A stretch of 64,000 nucleotides of DNA from positions 63,755,529-63,819,528 of the forward strand of contig NC_134456.1 of NCBI RefSeq assembly GCF_047948215.1, given 5' to 3'. Below are positions 52,501 to 64,000 of the stretch, piece by piece. The stretch is from Lycorma delicatula. Lineage: Eukaryota; Arthropoda; Insecta; Hemiptera; Fulgoridae. The translations under genes were made by a program, and so were the position numbers. The notes under the pieces were generated by a model that made no database searches, had not been told where the DNA came from, and saw nothing but the letters and a program-made list of their open reading frames with translations. The first letter of the stretch is position 1. Every line of letters starts with the position of its first letter.

Positions 52501-54006
52501 TTTTTTGTTATGATTTTACCTCCATTTTTTATACAGACAAGGTGGCATTATTAATTATAAAAAAAAAAACATTTTAATCACTTTTTTAATGTTCTCTGTG
52601 AAAGTTTAATAAAATAAATTATTATAATATTTAGCTTAGGCCTAAATGTAAAAGCCTAAAAACATTTTTATATTTACATTTATGTAGAATATTTCTAATA
52701 CTAAAGAACAGAACATCTCTTCATTTCCCTTTGGTAAAATATCTTTAATAGCATTTGGAAGCTACATCAAATTTAAAAAATATTTAAGAAAGTATAATTC
52801 TTAGTAGTATGTCATATTTATAGTTAGTCATTTTATAACTATGTATTTTTTATGGGATTCTGAATTTTTAATTATAAAAACTTTTAATTTTCTTGTTGCA
52901 ATCCTACTAGTACTATTTGAGTGATTGACCAGAACTAAAGTAAATCATAAGATAATTATTAAACTAAACAGCTTGAAGACAATAATTTGTGTAGTAAATA
53001 CAAACATATTTTGTTTTAGGATATTCTGAGTAATCTAATTAAATAGCTTTAGGTATGATATAAGAAATTGCTACCGAAGTAAAGAATTAATAACACCTTC
53101 AAGTAGTAATGAAAGTATTTCCTAAAATATTTTAAAGGCATTTCAACCAATATATAATGCTGCCTTGATTGTAACATCTTTACAATGTTATAGATTAGAT
53201 AGCAATAATTGTTTTATGTGCTAATGGTTTATGGTTAAAGCTAAAGTAAATCCATTAGACACAATTTTATTTTAGGTTTATTTATTGATTTTGGTTGAAT
53301 TCTCATAATGAATGGGATTACTATTGTTACTTTTTTATTATAATTATTTTGTCTTAAAGCTATTTTTTGTTTTTGTAACCTTCTGAATTAAGATTAATAT
53401 TTGTTTTATGTCGTCATTTTTACATCCTTTTTGTTTATCTAGATTATTATTATATTTTTAATATCATCTTATAATTTGTATCACATTTTATTCATAAGTT
53501 GTTTGGCTAGTTATTATTTTTCAGATTCATGCAGATCTTACTGAAAATTTTGATGGAATAACTTTGGTTTTAATTTCATAATTGAATTATCAAAGAAAAT
53601 GAAGGCATAAGTTTGTGAGTTTGATAAACATGTAAGTTTTCTTTGTATGTGTTTTGATATACTAGTTGATAAACGTTCAATTAACATTGTTACAAAATCT
53701 CATATTCTTTATATATTTGAGGTCCTGGATTAATATCTTGGTTTGGAAATGTTCATATAAAAATTTAAAAAAATTTCACATCATATTACTTTGCATGACC
53801 TTCAATTATTGATGAATTTATCTTTATAAAAACGTCCTACCATTAGCCATACCATACATTAGGAAGGAATTTTATGTTTTGTGAATTTTTTCCTGATTTT
53901 TATGTTAAAATGGTTGTACATATTAAAACCAAGAAATAGACGTACAATTTTTTTTTGTTGGTACATAACTAAACAGAAGGCCTAGCAGTGAGGTTTCTGA
54001 TGATGT
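49543..54006. other. Intergenic DNA, no gene seen
   Basis: Very AT-rich with short random ORFs. It contains a TG microsatellite (50353-50384) and a poly-T run near 51330-51344. Nothing else was recognised. Confidence 0.6.
50353..50384. repeat. TG microsatellite
   Basis: TGTGTG-type run preceded by a TA run. Confidence 0.9.
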
Positions 54007-54297
54007 AGTGTGACAATACTAACGCGTCTTCCCAAATCAGCTGATTTGGAAGTCGAGAGTTACAGCGTTCAAGTCCTAGTAAAGCCAGTTATTTTTACAC
54101 GGATTTGAATACTAGATCGTGATACCGGTGTTCTTTGGTGGTTGGGTTTCAAATAACCACACGTCTCAGGAATGGTCAAACTGAGAATGTACAAGACTAC
54201 ACTTCATTTACACTCATACATATCATCCTCTGAAGAATTATCTAAACGGTAGTTACCGGAGGCTAAACAGGAGAAAGAAAGAAAGTGTGACAATACT
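54007..54297 (+). mobile_element. SINE family B, 5'-truncated, with exact 14-bp target duplication
   Basis: AGTGTGACAATACT occurs at 54007-54020 and again at 54284-54297. The SINE body between them starts AACGCGTCTTCCCAAATCAG, lacking the A-box head, and ends GAGGCTAAACAGGAGAAAGA. The exact duplication indicates a fairly recent insertion. Confidence 0.92.
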
Positions 54298-57200
54298 TGA
54301 TTTATTTTCATTTTAGAAATGTCTACAATAGACATCGGTGTAAAGTCACTCGCTACTGATATTCATTTCTATAAAATGGCCACAAACATAATTAGAAGAA
54401 TTTAATTCCAGAACTTATTCTAACTCTGGCCGGCCTATGTGAATTAGATTGAATGATCACATTGGCTTGTGGGTTTTGGTTGTTTTTTTTTGTCACTGGC
54501 ACACAAACTATACCAGAGAGTTAAGGAAATTATTTAGTACATGAATAGCCATATAATATACAGATCACTTTGAGGAGTAGGTGAGGTCTCTACCTCATGG
54601 AAAAGCAAACAAACTTTGCCATTATCATTGCAGTTCATTTTGCATTTGATTTCTTTCTAAATTAATTTCACTACAGTTAAATAATACAGCAGGATATTCT
54701 TAAAAGTAAAATACTTTAAAAAAAGGAACACAGTTATGAATATATAAATTAAATCTAACAAATTAGATTAAAAATCTGCAATTGCAAAGAAATTTATCTA
54801 AATTGCCATTAGCATATACATTTCATTAAATGCTTTTTATATAATATGATGTGAAGTAATTAATAATTTGTTTTTTTAGAAGAAATTTATTAAAAATTAA
54901 TTCTTAGTGACTTATGTACCTTATAATACTTTGTGTTAAAATTAACATAAGACACAGATTTATCTGAGCTTACCATTTTTAACTGAAGACCTTTTAAACA
55001 TCATTTAGCATTTTTATGTTTCAGATCTTGGGTGAAATGTTACTGAAGTTTGCTTGTTCCTAGAAAAGGTAAGTTATAATATGTCTGGTAAATACATCAT
55101 ATTTGCACTGAAATAAATTTTATCAACACTCAGCTTTAATCTACTAGATATAATAGAAACCATTTACTTTACATATCTAAAAAAATCTTTGTTTTGGCAT
55201 TTAATCAGTGATTTCTTTACTATGTAAAGAAAGAAGTATCATATCCTGAATTTTTAATGCATTTTATATCAGTGTAAAGATTTTAATGTTTTTTTTATTC
55301 TGCAGCTTATTTTGAGTTGTACTCTCAATATTCCAAGATAATTTAAATTCATTTCATATATTGTTCGTTTTCTTAAGTCCTGAATCAGTATTGTGAAATA
55401 ATGCAATATGATAACATCCTTTTAACATTTTTTTATGTTATTTCATTTATCAGTGAATGTACTATTTAAAAAAATAAAAATTGGTTACTTTCTCTGTTTG
55501 TGATGTTTGTGTGTAGAGTATAAAACATTGTAGTTTTACCTCCATCAGTTGTGTACAAAAAGTAATTTGAAAAAGTAGTTATCTTGCTAATATTCTTATT
55601 AATTGTATTTAGAAAACTCCAAATCATAGATCACTTAATAAGATACGTTTCTTTGAATACCACAACTTAACAGACAAAAGTTTTCATTCTCTCAAATGTT
55701 TTAATAAAATTTTATTTAGGTTATTCCTAATTCTAGGCAATTCAATAGAGTGTCATCAACATTTTTTTTTTTACACTAGCTTGAGATTATTCTACCTTAC
55801 AAACAGGCTTTATGTTATAATTAGGTGGTTTATTTGCCCAATTTTAGGCCCCCATCTTTGCAATAGTGCCATTAATTATAGTAGCAGCCAGAATAAAACT
55901 TTGTTACTCGTCTGATTTTCATTCATACAAGGGCCTTTGTAATTTAATGCCTTGTGACGGATCAAAGCAGCCTGTACCAATTGTTTGTAAATGTTGATTA
56001 CTACATTTATAATGATAAATGGGTCATTGCTTATCAATGTGAGTGTGTATTGTGCAGGATTTGTTTTTAAAAATCATAATCATTTTAGTAATTTATCTAG
56101 ATGAGTTTAAAAATTAAATTTTTCTAGTGAATTTATGTTTGTCTTAATTCAGATTTTTGTTAACATATAAAATTAGTATTTTTAAAATTAATTATTATTA
56201 TATTAAAGAATGCATCATATTTCAACATCAGTATCATAAAGTATTCATAGTCAAGATATACTGATTGAGATCCTCTTTCAAGAACCAATGAAATGAGGCA
56301 AATTGATCATAGCATTAGCTTGTTAGAGAGATTATTCACAGGTCCATGGAGCAAATGAGTCTCATACTGTAATTGTGACTGATTACAAATTCCATAAATA
56401 AAAATTTCTAACATTTTTATTTGATGCATATTTAACGTGGCTAATTTTATTTTTTTATAACTTTTATTCTCAGTCGCACAGTTAGTAAATTTTTGACGAT
56501 TTTCTTTTTACCTGTTTTATTTTATTATTTACATTAAACAGTGACACTTTTCTAATGTGTAAAAATCATGTATCTATGTTATTAGCAGGTAGTGAATGTT
56601 GGAAGATTAGTTTACTACATTTAGTTTTATTCTAAAACATGATTACACTTGGATATGTAGTATCTTTACTGAATTATTACATTATGATGTTTGGTGAATC
56701 ATGCCGTGAGAAATATTAAGAAAACTTATTTGCTGACATTGTGTGATAAGTGAATTTACTTTATTCATAAATTTTAATTGTCATTTGATCGTGCTTAAAA
56801 TTTAGTGATTTTTTTTCTAAGTAAATTAAGAATTTTATTTATTCTATAGTCTAGGGTATTGTTTTTGTTATTTCTGTAAATTTTGTAAATAATTAAGAGT
56901 TACAGAGGTTTATTTTGTCTTTTTCTGTTATAAATTTGACCTTAATTGTAAATTGTATTTTGTTCAAAATAAAGGCAATATGTTATTACTTTTCTCTTTT
57001 TCATTTTTTCCTTCCTCTTGAAAAAAAAATTGTTCATTAATAATTTTTTATCATGAGATTTTATCTGATCGGAAATCTTAGTTTAACATGAAAAACGTTT
57101 TTCATGAATTAGATTATTTGTGAAGCAATCTAGTCTCACTGGTTTCGGTAGACCTGTGTTATAAGAACGTGATGCTTTCTACAAAATACACCAGTGGTAG

Positions 57201-57642
57201 ATTTACAAGAAATTATAATATTGTATAGAATTTAATATGATTTTATTAAAATCATTTGCAGAAGAACTCTGTATTGCACAAAATGAGATGTGCAATTGTA
57301 CATCTTTCTTCTCATCTTTGTCAACAATTGTGTAAAATATTAAAATTTATATCGGGTATTCAGTTGTACTATTAGTACATCTCAATCATTGGATACCTTC
57401 TTTCTGATTTTGTGCATGTCATCGTTGTACAAGGATGAAAGGATATTAAATCTCCCCTCCTTCCCTTGTGATATATTGTAACAGCTTAATGCAACAGTAT
57501 TGATGATGTACAAAGTCAACTGCACAAAAATTTGGCCATTTTCATGTAATATAATTTAACATGAAAACATATTAAATTTTATATTATATGAAACAAATAA
57601 TTTTCTTGATGTATAATAATCTCCATATTCTTTTAATTAATA
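54298..57642. other. Intergenic DNA, no gene seen
   Basis: AT-rich sequence without an ORF, repeat or RNA that I can support. Confidence 0.6.
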
Positions 57643-60447
57643 CAAGAGCCGTATTAAGACCCATAGAGGCCCCGTAAGCACTTAAAAGATTTTGTTGCCC
57701 CATATATGTTTAATTCAAGATATAAAAAACAATAAATCGTAAAATATCTAAAATGAAACAAAACTTAACAGTAAGATGAAAAATAATATTTTTTTTATTT
57801 TTGTATACGTCTGTCTACTTTATTTAGGTTTGAAAAGTTTTCTCCTACCTTTATTGACTGCAAAATTTTTGATCAGATTCTTAAAAATTAATGTTACATA
57901 ATACATCTGCTTCTTTATCTAGTAAAGATAATGCATCTATTCTGCCTTGGTGACTAGTTATCTGATGTGATATTTAATTATTTCCAAAAAGAAAAAAGCC
58001 TAACTGAGAAATTTGTGATGATTAACATTAAAAATATACATATGTCTTTAGAAAGACACACTCAGTACTGCATTTACAATTATTTTATAAAATTCAGCAT
58101 TACTGATTATGGCATTGAACTTATGGTGTACATATGTGAAACTCAGCTGAGAAATTAGTGTTCAAGTCCTCTGGGTAAGCATGTCAGCTTTTGACAACAC
58201 TCAGAATATCTTAGAATTTCAATAAATTATGAAGTAACATCATTTAGAGAAGAAAATCTCTCTAATTGATATTCTTTGTATACCTCTTCTCATCTTTGTC
58301 AATATTTGTGTAAAATATTGTAGTATGAAATTTGTCTCTTGATCTTCAGATATACTTCTAGTGCATTTTCATCATTGGATACCTTCTTTCTGACACATTT
58401 GCCAGTTTGAGCTTCCTTGTAATTAACATTTGGTACCACTTCCTTTGTAGTTGCTTCATATCTCAAATTTATCTTGTGAAGTGCGCAGTTGGTCACCTAA
58501 TGATCATGTGGATCTGTCTGAGATCTGGTCATGTTTTTAAATTCAATCTGTAGAACTTGTGCCACATGACATTCCCATTGATGTACTACTATCCCTAAAA
58601 AACAAAATGCATCTTACGTTAATCTCAAACAAGACTGAGTAAACAAAATAAGGAAAGGAACTAAAATCCATTACCGTCCTGAAGGTAACTGTTGTCATAA
58701 GATTTCCGTATATTTTGTAAAGTTTAGTTGATAATCTTTATGTAAGTAATGCATCTCCTCATCAGTATGGCTTTTCCGGAAATATTTAAAAGCATTCAAT
58801 AGGCTGTCCATCTTTTAAGTACAATACCTAACTGATTGATTTGTGGCAGATCTGGTGTTGAATTAACTGACAAACTAAAATAATTTTTTTTCATAAACAA
58901 TAGCATGTGAACTGTTAAGCCATCATACAGGTGATTCTAAACAGGTAAGAAGGATTTTGTTTGCTACAACTTGATCTACTAAAAATGAAGCAATCTGACT
59001 TACGAGCTCAAGCAGCCCAAAAAAGTTCCTGTTTTGCATTGATCCATATCTTGCTAATGTTCCTTGAAAATTCAAAGCATATTCAGATAACATATGAATA
59101 ACAACTATGAAATGCCTTAAGACATGTTCCCAATAATCACACACTTCCTGAATCTGTTTTTCCAACTGTTGTCTCAACCCTACACCTTGTTTGTAAATTA
59201 AGTATGTTAGCATAGAAATGAATAATGCTTTTTTCATATTGATTAATGACAATAGTATTTTGTCAGTCACTGACCTCTTGTAACAAAATTTTAGTAGCAT
59301 ACAGTGTGCAGGTAAATAATAAACTGATCAGTTTATGGTAAAGTTTCTCCTGATAGTATGTTACTGGTTTGCTGCTATTGAAATGCCAGTAAGACATATC
59401 AAATGGTCCATTGTAGTGTTGACAATCACTAAGTCCACAAATTGTACAAGAAATCAAACAACCCTGGATTTTTTTCTATATTTACTTCATCTTTTGCAAA
59501 CAGAATCATTTCACCACCATTATGGTCCCCTAAATTTTCAATTGCAACCACTATTTCAGCCTCAGAATGTTTTGTAAACCAACTTGCAAAATTTGTAGTA
59601 GAGGTATCAAGAGAATTTACAGGTGAATTGAGGTTAATGAGATGTGCTACATAAACCACCTTATGACACTCAATGATTCAATCATATTTTGAAGTGATGA
59701 AAGTGGTATTTATATCCACTTCTGATGACAGATTAGTTCTGATCACAAACTTGTATATTATATGAAACAGGAGCGAAGAAATAAGTCAGCTTTGCAATCT
59801 TGGATTCTAATTCCAGATTCTTCTCTTGTTCATTTTGATAATTTTCACCTTTGTGTACTACTTAATTGAACGTGTTTATTTAACATCTTTATTTTCAGAA
59901 TTAAAAATATTTTGTTTCATGAATATCAGATGGAAATCAACAAATCGCAGATAGAATCATATGAAGAATTTAATTCCCACCTTACAGCTGAACCTTTGCT
60001 TCTGTGTTTCAATTAAGTCTTATTTTATCAGAGTTGCATTTCTGCAACTGCTAGGTCTTTTAACAGAGACAACATTTCTGTGACAACCATGTGGTTTGTT
60101 TTATATTTGCTTCTGAAGCCTTTTATAAAGCATAATTTATTAGAACAAGACCCAAAACATGAAGAAAAATAACAAATAAAATGTTCATATTAATTATGTC
60201 ATCTGACTCAGGGATAATGCCAAAACGTTCATGAAAGATAATTCGGTGTAAATAAACCATAAAGCAAATAGTGTTTTTCTGAGGTCTTCTACACAACATT
60301 GTCTATTGAAACAAAGTAGGTAACAGTAGGAAAAGATAAAAGCAATGAAAAATTAAGTTAAGTTTGTAATCTAATTAAAACAGAAATTCTGTGGTACCCC
60401 CTTCCCATGATACCCTAAGCACGTGCTTAATGTTTAACGCAGCCCTG
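57643..60447 (-). mobile_element. hAT-type remnant, ZMYM1/DUF4371-like transposase, antisense
   Basis: The ends look like degenerate hAT repeats: CAAGAGCCGTATTAAG at 57643 and, inverted, CAGGGCTGCGTTAAAC at 60447. Minus-strand coding pieces lie in the expected order. 59659-59429 (FASWFTKHSEAEIVV, NPGLFDF) is the zinc-finger-like head. 59457-59263 follows (MISCTICGLSDCQHYNGPFD). 59300-58923 contains ALNFQGTLARYGSMQNRNFF and GLLELVSQIASFL, matching the LALRGHDE...RGNFLELLELIS signature of DUF4371 proteins. A scrap at 58496-58299 has KCVRKKVSNDENALEVYLKI. Most of the RNaseH-like core is gone. A diverged second copy of the last scrap occurs at 57290-57425. No exact 8-bp duplication was found. Confidence 0.68.
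58923..59300 (-). pseudogene. DUF4371-region fragment of hAT-type transposase
   Basis: This 125-residue open stretch on the minus strand holds the best recognised motif of the remnant: VCDYWEHVLRHFIVVIHMLS, then ALNFQGTLARYGSMQNRNFF and GLLELVSQIASFLVDQV, and ILLTCLESPV at its end. In ZMYM1-like proteins this segment precedes the RNaseH-fold catalytic region. The glycine-histidine-aspartate-glutamate of the canonical RGHDE motif is replaced, showing decay. Confidence 0.65.
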
Positions 60448-60460
60448 AGTAATATGTACC

Positions 60461-60663
60461 CACTGGGTTGGTCTAGTGGTCCTCACCATCTCATCAGCTG
60501 ATTTTGAAGTTGAGAGTTTTAAGGTTCAAATCTTAGTAAAGGCAATTACTTTTATACAGATTTGAATACTAGACTATGAATACCAGTGTTCTTTGGTAGT
60601 TGGGTTTCAATTTAACCACTTATCTCAGGAACAGTCAACCTGTTCCTGACTACACTTCATTTG
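60461..60663 (+). mobile_element. SINE family B, 3'-truncated
   Basis: Starts CACTGGGTTGGTCTAGTGGT, has a GGTTCAAATC B box and AGATTTGAATACTAGA, and stops after CTGACTACACTTCATTTG. The usual ATCATCCTCTGAAG tail is missing. It lies just outside the hAT right end. Confidence 0.8.
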
Positions 60664-60699
60664 TATTACTTTAAGGTAGTACAGTGGCTAACAGAAAAA

Positions 60700-63600
60700 A
60701 AAGAGGACACATTTTGGCTCTCATACATCTGATCAAAGTTGACTTGAGTCTGCTTTGGTGTTTATTTAAACAGTGGTCGAGAGTGAACCTTCCGCCAGTG
60801 TTGCTCAGATCGAGTTAGATGAAATTGTTAAAAGATATAATTCTTCTGCAAAATCTTATATATGGTACAGGATGATTAACAGGTTTTATTGGTTGGCAAC
60901 AATTTATACTGGAAGTAATAATATGTCTGCATTTCTGTGTAGGAGGACATGGGATTGTGTGTTTTTGAGGTAAGTTTCTGATTCTCATCATATTGCTGTT
61001 AAAACTTGTTTTGATGTTCTTGATTTTTGTGTTGTTAGTTCATATTTTCGATAAAGAGATCCCACTGAAAAACATTTAGAAAGGTAGAATAGAATTCTTG
61101 GTCAGTTGGTAACTGTCCTATAGTGCTAGGTGCTGATGTAAATGCTAAGTCACTTCTTTGGCTTAATGGATTCACAGATGATAGTGCTGAATTATTTGAA
61201 AATTTTGTTGCAGTATGAATTAGAGATCTTTAATGTTTTTGGTGAGTTACCAACACATGCTGGAATGTTAGTTGGAAGGAGATTGTTTGATGGAACAAAT
61301 ATTGATATTACAGTTGGTAGGGTTGATACTTAGTCTGTTGATGATTATTCTAGTGATCATCGATTAATTATTTTTGAGTCGGTTAAGGAGTTGCAGAGGC
61401 TTATAGATGCAATGTCCCTGTTCATCAGGGGTGCTACCTGCACAAGAAGGTGGACTGGCCTAAATTTGTTAATATTCTCTCTGCCTTAGACCAAAGTTTG
61501 GATGATATTCAATTGGAAGACTTGGCAGAAAGATTTTCTTTGTCTTTCATCGATGCTGCTGGGAATTCAATTGGTCATAGGTCAAGTTGAGAGAGGATTG
61601 CCTCTTGGTAAACTAGACAATTTGTCTTTGTTGAAACGTCTCAGGAGAACTGCTCAGTAAGAGAGTGATCCTGAATGACAAGTGGTTTTGGTAGATTACT
61701 ATTGAAGACAGAAGTCTGAATATTTTCATTTGGTCAGGACATCAAAAAGGGATTCTTGGTGTACTGATAGAAAGCAAGGAAGTAGGATCATTGGGGTGTT
61801 ATGCATAGAGTCCTAGGGCATAAGTGTAAGAAAAATATTCTTTGGTTGGCTCTCTCGACCTAGCAAGGTATTGTTTCTAATAAAGCTGAGATTTTAAATA
61901 TTCTATTTAACGATTTGTTGCTGGTTGATGTGACTGTGGAAATTACAAAGACAGTTATGATAGGAATAAAGCCCCAGGTTTGATTGAATCAAAATGGAGC
62001 TCCTTGTCCATTTTTAGGCTAGAATTTTTAATAGGGTACTCTTTGGTGGCTATTTTCCTGTTTGCTGCAAAAAAGGTATTCTAATTTTGTTGTTTTATAG
62101 GTGGCGACAAGGATCCCACTATGAGCTCCTCTTATAGGTCTTTAACACTAAGGTCAATTATTGGAAAAGTTTTTGAGAAGGTATTGCAACTTTGTATTAC
62201 TGTCTGATGACGGATTGAATTCTAGAAAGTTGTTGGTGGATGTTCTGTATGGTTTTTGCCCAGGCGGAGCACGGAAGATGTTATTCTTAAGGTTATGAAC
62301 ATTGTTTCTTCAAGTGAGTCGTCTTGGGTATCTTTTTGGACATATCAGGAGGGTTTAGATTATTTGTGGTGGCCCTCTGTCTTGTTTCAGTTGCAGAAGC
62401 GTGATTATATGCAGAATGAGCTGAACGTGTTATATCAGCAATCAAGATGTTGTTCTTCAAGACGGCATCACAGAAGTAGGAAAATCGTAATCTAAAGGTT
62501 GTTCCAGGGTAGTGTTTTAGGACTCCTGCTCTGGGTTGTATTCAAATCTTTGAATGGGATTGAGATTACCCAGTGGATGCCGTGTCATTGCGTATGTGGA
62601 TGATGGGCTTTTGCTAGGTAAAGGATATTCAAGGAATGAGATTGAATTCACGGCAACTTAGGCTTGCAAGATAACTCCATTCATGGAGTTTGCAACATGA
62701 GATGGTGTTTAGCCCATAGAAAACAATGATGTATCTCAAGGGCAGACTAGTTGTTGCTTGTGTATCAATGGCAGGTCATTGAATTAGATATGTCCCGTTG
62801 CAGAAGTATCTAGGTGTTATCCTTGATGAGAATTTTCGATTCAAGGAGCACTTGCAATATACTCCTGGCTTTCAAGTCAAAAAGGCTTGTTCTGCTTTTT
62901 TCAGTTCGGAGAGCAGTTCACCCTGATTGGGGGATTCATTTCAGAACCATGCGTGTTCTAAATAAGAGTGTCTGCAAGAAGCTATAATGATCTATGCTGC
63001 ACCTGTCTGGGTCCATCAAATGATGTACAAAAGTTATAGGAATATTTTGTTGAGAGCCCAGCATCTCCTGTTGTTATCTGCGATTGGTGCTTATAGGACT
63101 CTCTCTCAAGAGGCAGTCCTTGTTATTTCTGGTATTAAGCTCATTGATATCCTTATGACTGAGTACCAATTACATTATGGTGCTAAGAAGGTAGGGCAAC
63201 TTATCTCTGGGCGCATAGAAGAAATAGATGACCAGAGTTTACATTTATGGCAGGTGAGGTGGATTGAATTGCCCAATGGCTGTTGCGTACATGGCATGTT
63301 TCCTGATGTGAAAAGTATGCAGATAGTAAGACAGATTTCCCCCAATCAGTATATTACACAGTTTCTTGCTGGACATGGTTTTCAAGATAAGTTAGCTAGA
63401 TTGGTTTGCTTAATTCAGGCTTTTGTCTGGAGTGTAGGGCCACTGATGATGTTCTCCATGTCTTATGAAAGCTTGTGAGGATCAATTGTGGTTTTGATCT
63501 GCAGATTAATTGGAAAACCAAAAGGGAATGGAACATAGTTGCTGGCTTCCTTAGATTCTTAGCCCTGCGGAGGAATACTGAGGGGGTCTGATGCTGTTAT

Positions 63601-63830
63601 ATATGTAGATAGAACAACAACCTGGGGAGCTAGAGGCCCATCTGGGTCTTACTTTGCCAAGATAGGCGTTTTGGTATTGAGCCCTGGTTAGTGTAGATAT
63701 TCACTGTTAGGATGAGATGGATGAGTGAAGAACTCTGTATGGAGGTGAGGCAGGTTGTAGGTATTAACCTCACTCCCAAAAGCAGACCACAGTAGAAAGA
63801 GATAGGGAATAGGGTACGTTTTAATTAGAG
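60700..63830 (+). mobile_element. R1-like non-LTR retrotransposon, ORF2 remnant
   Basis: The plus strand carries an ORF2-type polyprotein in broken frames. Endonuclease: IKRYN-like start, RRTWDCVFLR, VVSSYFR with RDPTEKHLERLNRILGQL, GADVNA-like and SLLWLNG-like pieces, TNIDITVGRV, and SSDHRLIIFE (about 61350). Reverse transcriptase: PGG-type and GSVLGLLLWVVF segments and the catalytic AYVDDGLLLGKGYSRNEIEF (62590-62650). C-terminus: WQVRWIELPNGCCVHGMFPD, ISPNQYITQFLAGHG, then C-rich ECRATDDVLHVL in a shifted frame and VAGFLRFLALRRNTEGV. ORF1/gag is absent, so the copy is 5'-truncated or split. It shares its C-terminus with 2900-3950. The 3' end is not sharply defined. Confidence 0.85.
62987..63478 (+). 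pseudogene. R1-like ORF2 C-terminal open stretch
   Basis: 163 residues are open: MIYAAPVWVHQMMYKSYRNI, LLRAQHLLLLSAIGAYRTLS, QEAVLVISGIKLIDILMTEY, and the WQVRW...HGMFPD...QFLAGHG block. The YAAPVW...L...AYRTxSxEA segment is the thumb/connection region that follows the reverse transcriptase in R1 and Jockey elements. A frameshift near 63400 separates it from the zinc-knuckle-like CLECRATDDVLHVL continuation. Confidence 0.85.
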
Positions 63831-64000
63831 GCTTATTAAATTTGTGAATTTGATTAATTAAGTAAATCGAGAGGACTTGGAGTAAATTGAATTATAGAAC
63901 AAAATTGTTGTTGCAATCAACAATGGTTGTTGGTATGAGGATAGTATTTCTGATGTTTAAACACTCAATCAAGCATGATCTTAGTGCATAGTATAATTGA

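Noticed and set aside
49543..54006. TPR/HAT exons continuing the ZFC3H1 protein
   Set aside because: Looked for helical repeat-like ORFs with splice sites; only short AT-rich chance ORFs were seen.
1..64000. CRISPR array or bacterial operon
   Set aside because: No regularly spaced repeats; no bacterial gene organisation; splice signals and SINEs are eukaryotic.

Overview
The window is animal, almost certainly insect, nuclear DNA. It is AT-rich, has one split gene with consensus GT-AG introns, and is densely packed with decayed transposable elements. The mix (RTE-type, R1-like and Penelope-like retroelements, mariner/Tc1, Merlin, two hAT lineages, two long-terminal-inverted-repeat DNA transposons and two tRNA-derived SINE families) is what I associate with large hemipteran genomes, but the species cannot be fixed from sequence alone. 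No bacterial genes, rRNA genes, genuine tRNA genes or CRISPR arrays were seen.

The only cellular gene found is a plus-strand, six-exon ZFC3H1-like gene running from ATG 7826 to TAG 49315. The exons join in phase into a 1,556-codon reading frame. It carries an N-terminal EEGEI acidic motif, an LQLRLAALRS motif, repeated QPLPPGVE, an acidic DDDDEDLLRAKLLTSL block, a Gln/Lys-rich coiled coil, a second heptad region and a final CX7CX4CX3H zinc finger. In vertebrates ZFC3H1 is the zinc-finger scaffold that links the MTR4 helicase and nuclear exosome to polyadenylated nuclear RNA (PAXT connection), and a TPR/HAT-rich half follows the finger. Here the stop codon comes directly after the last zinc-binding histidine.

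Layout. 1-6.7 kb: minus-strand fragments of an R1/I-like retroelement (gag and endonuclease), an RTE-type reverse transcriptase and an R1-like ORF2 C-terminus; then a plus-strand RTE-type element with an intact 5' end, an 11-bp target duplication and a deleted reverse transcriptase. 7.8-8.35 kb: exon 1. 8.4-26.2 kb: intron 1, holding a TIR element with two SINEs inside it, a ZBED-type hAT remnant, a 4.6-kb long-TIR transposon and two TA-flanked Tc1/mariner elements. 26.2-29.1 kb: large exon 2. 29.1-33.5 kb: intron 2 with a mariner and a Penelope-like element in an inverted-repeat frame. 33.5-42.1 kb: exons 3-5, separated by introns with SINEs, a Tc1 element carrying a SINE, and a Merlin fragment. 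42.1-49.2 kb: intron 5 with a mariner and a 3.9-kb long-TIR transposon whose right end lies 93 bp before exon 6. 49.3-64 kb: no gene seen; a SINE, a ZMYM1/DUF4371-type hAT remnant and an R1-like element that runs to near the window end.

The clearest second-look items are the ZFC3H1-like protein that ends at its finger, and two divergent long-TIR transposons that encode the same unusual protein family (FSKF...VCVC..HQNVKL and SHGK..C.G.GGTVK motifs), one of them with a 4-bp TATT target duplication.
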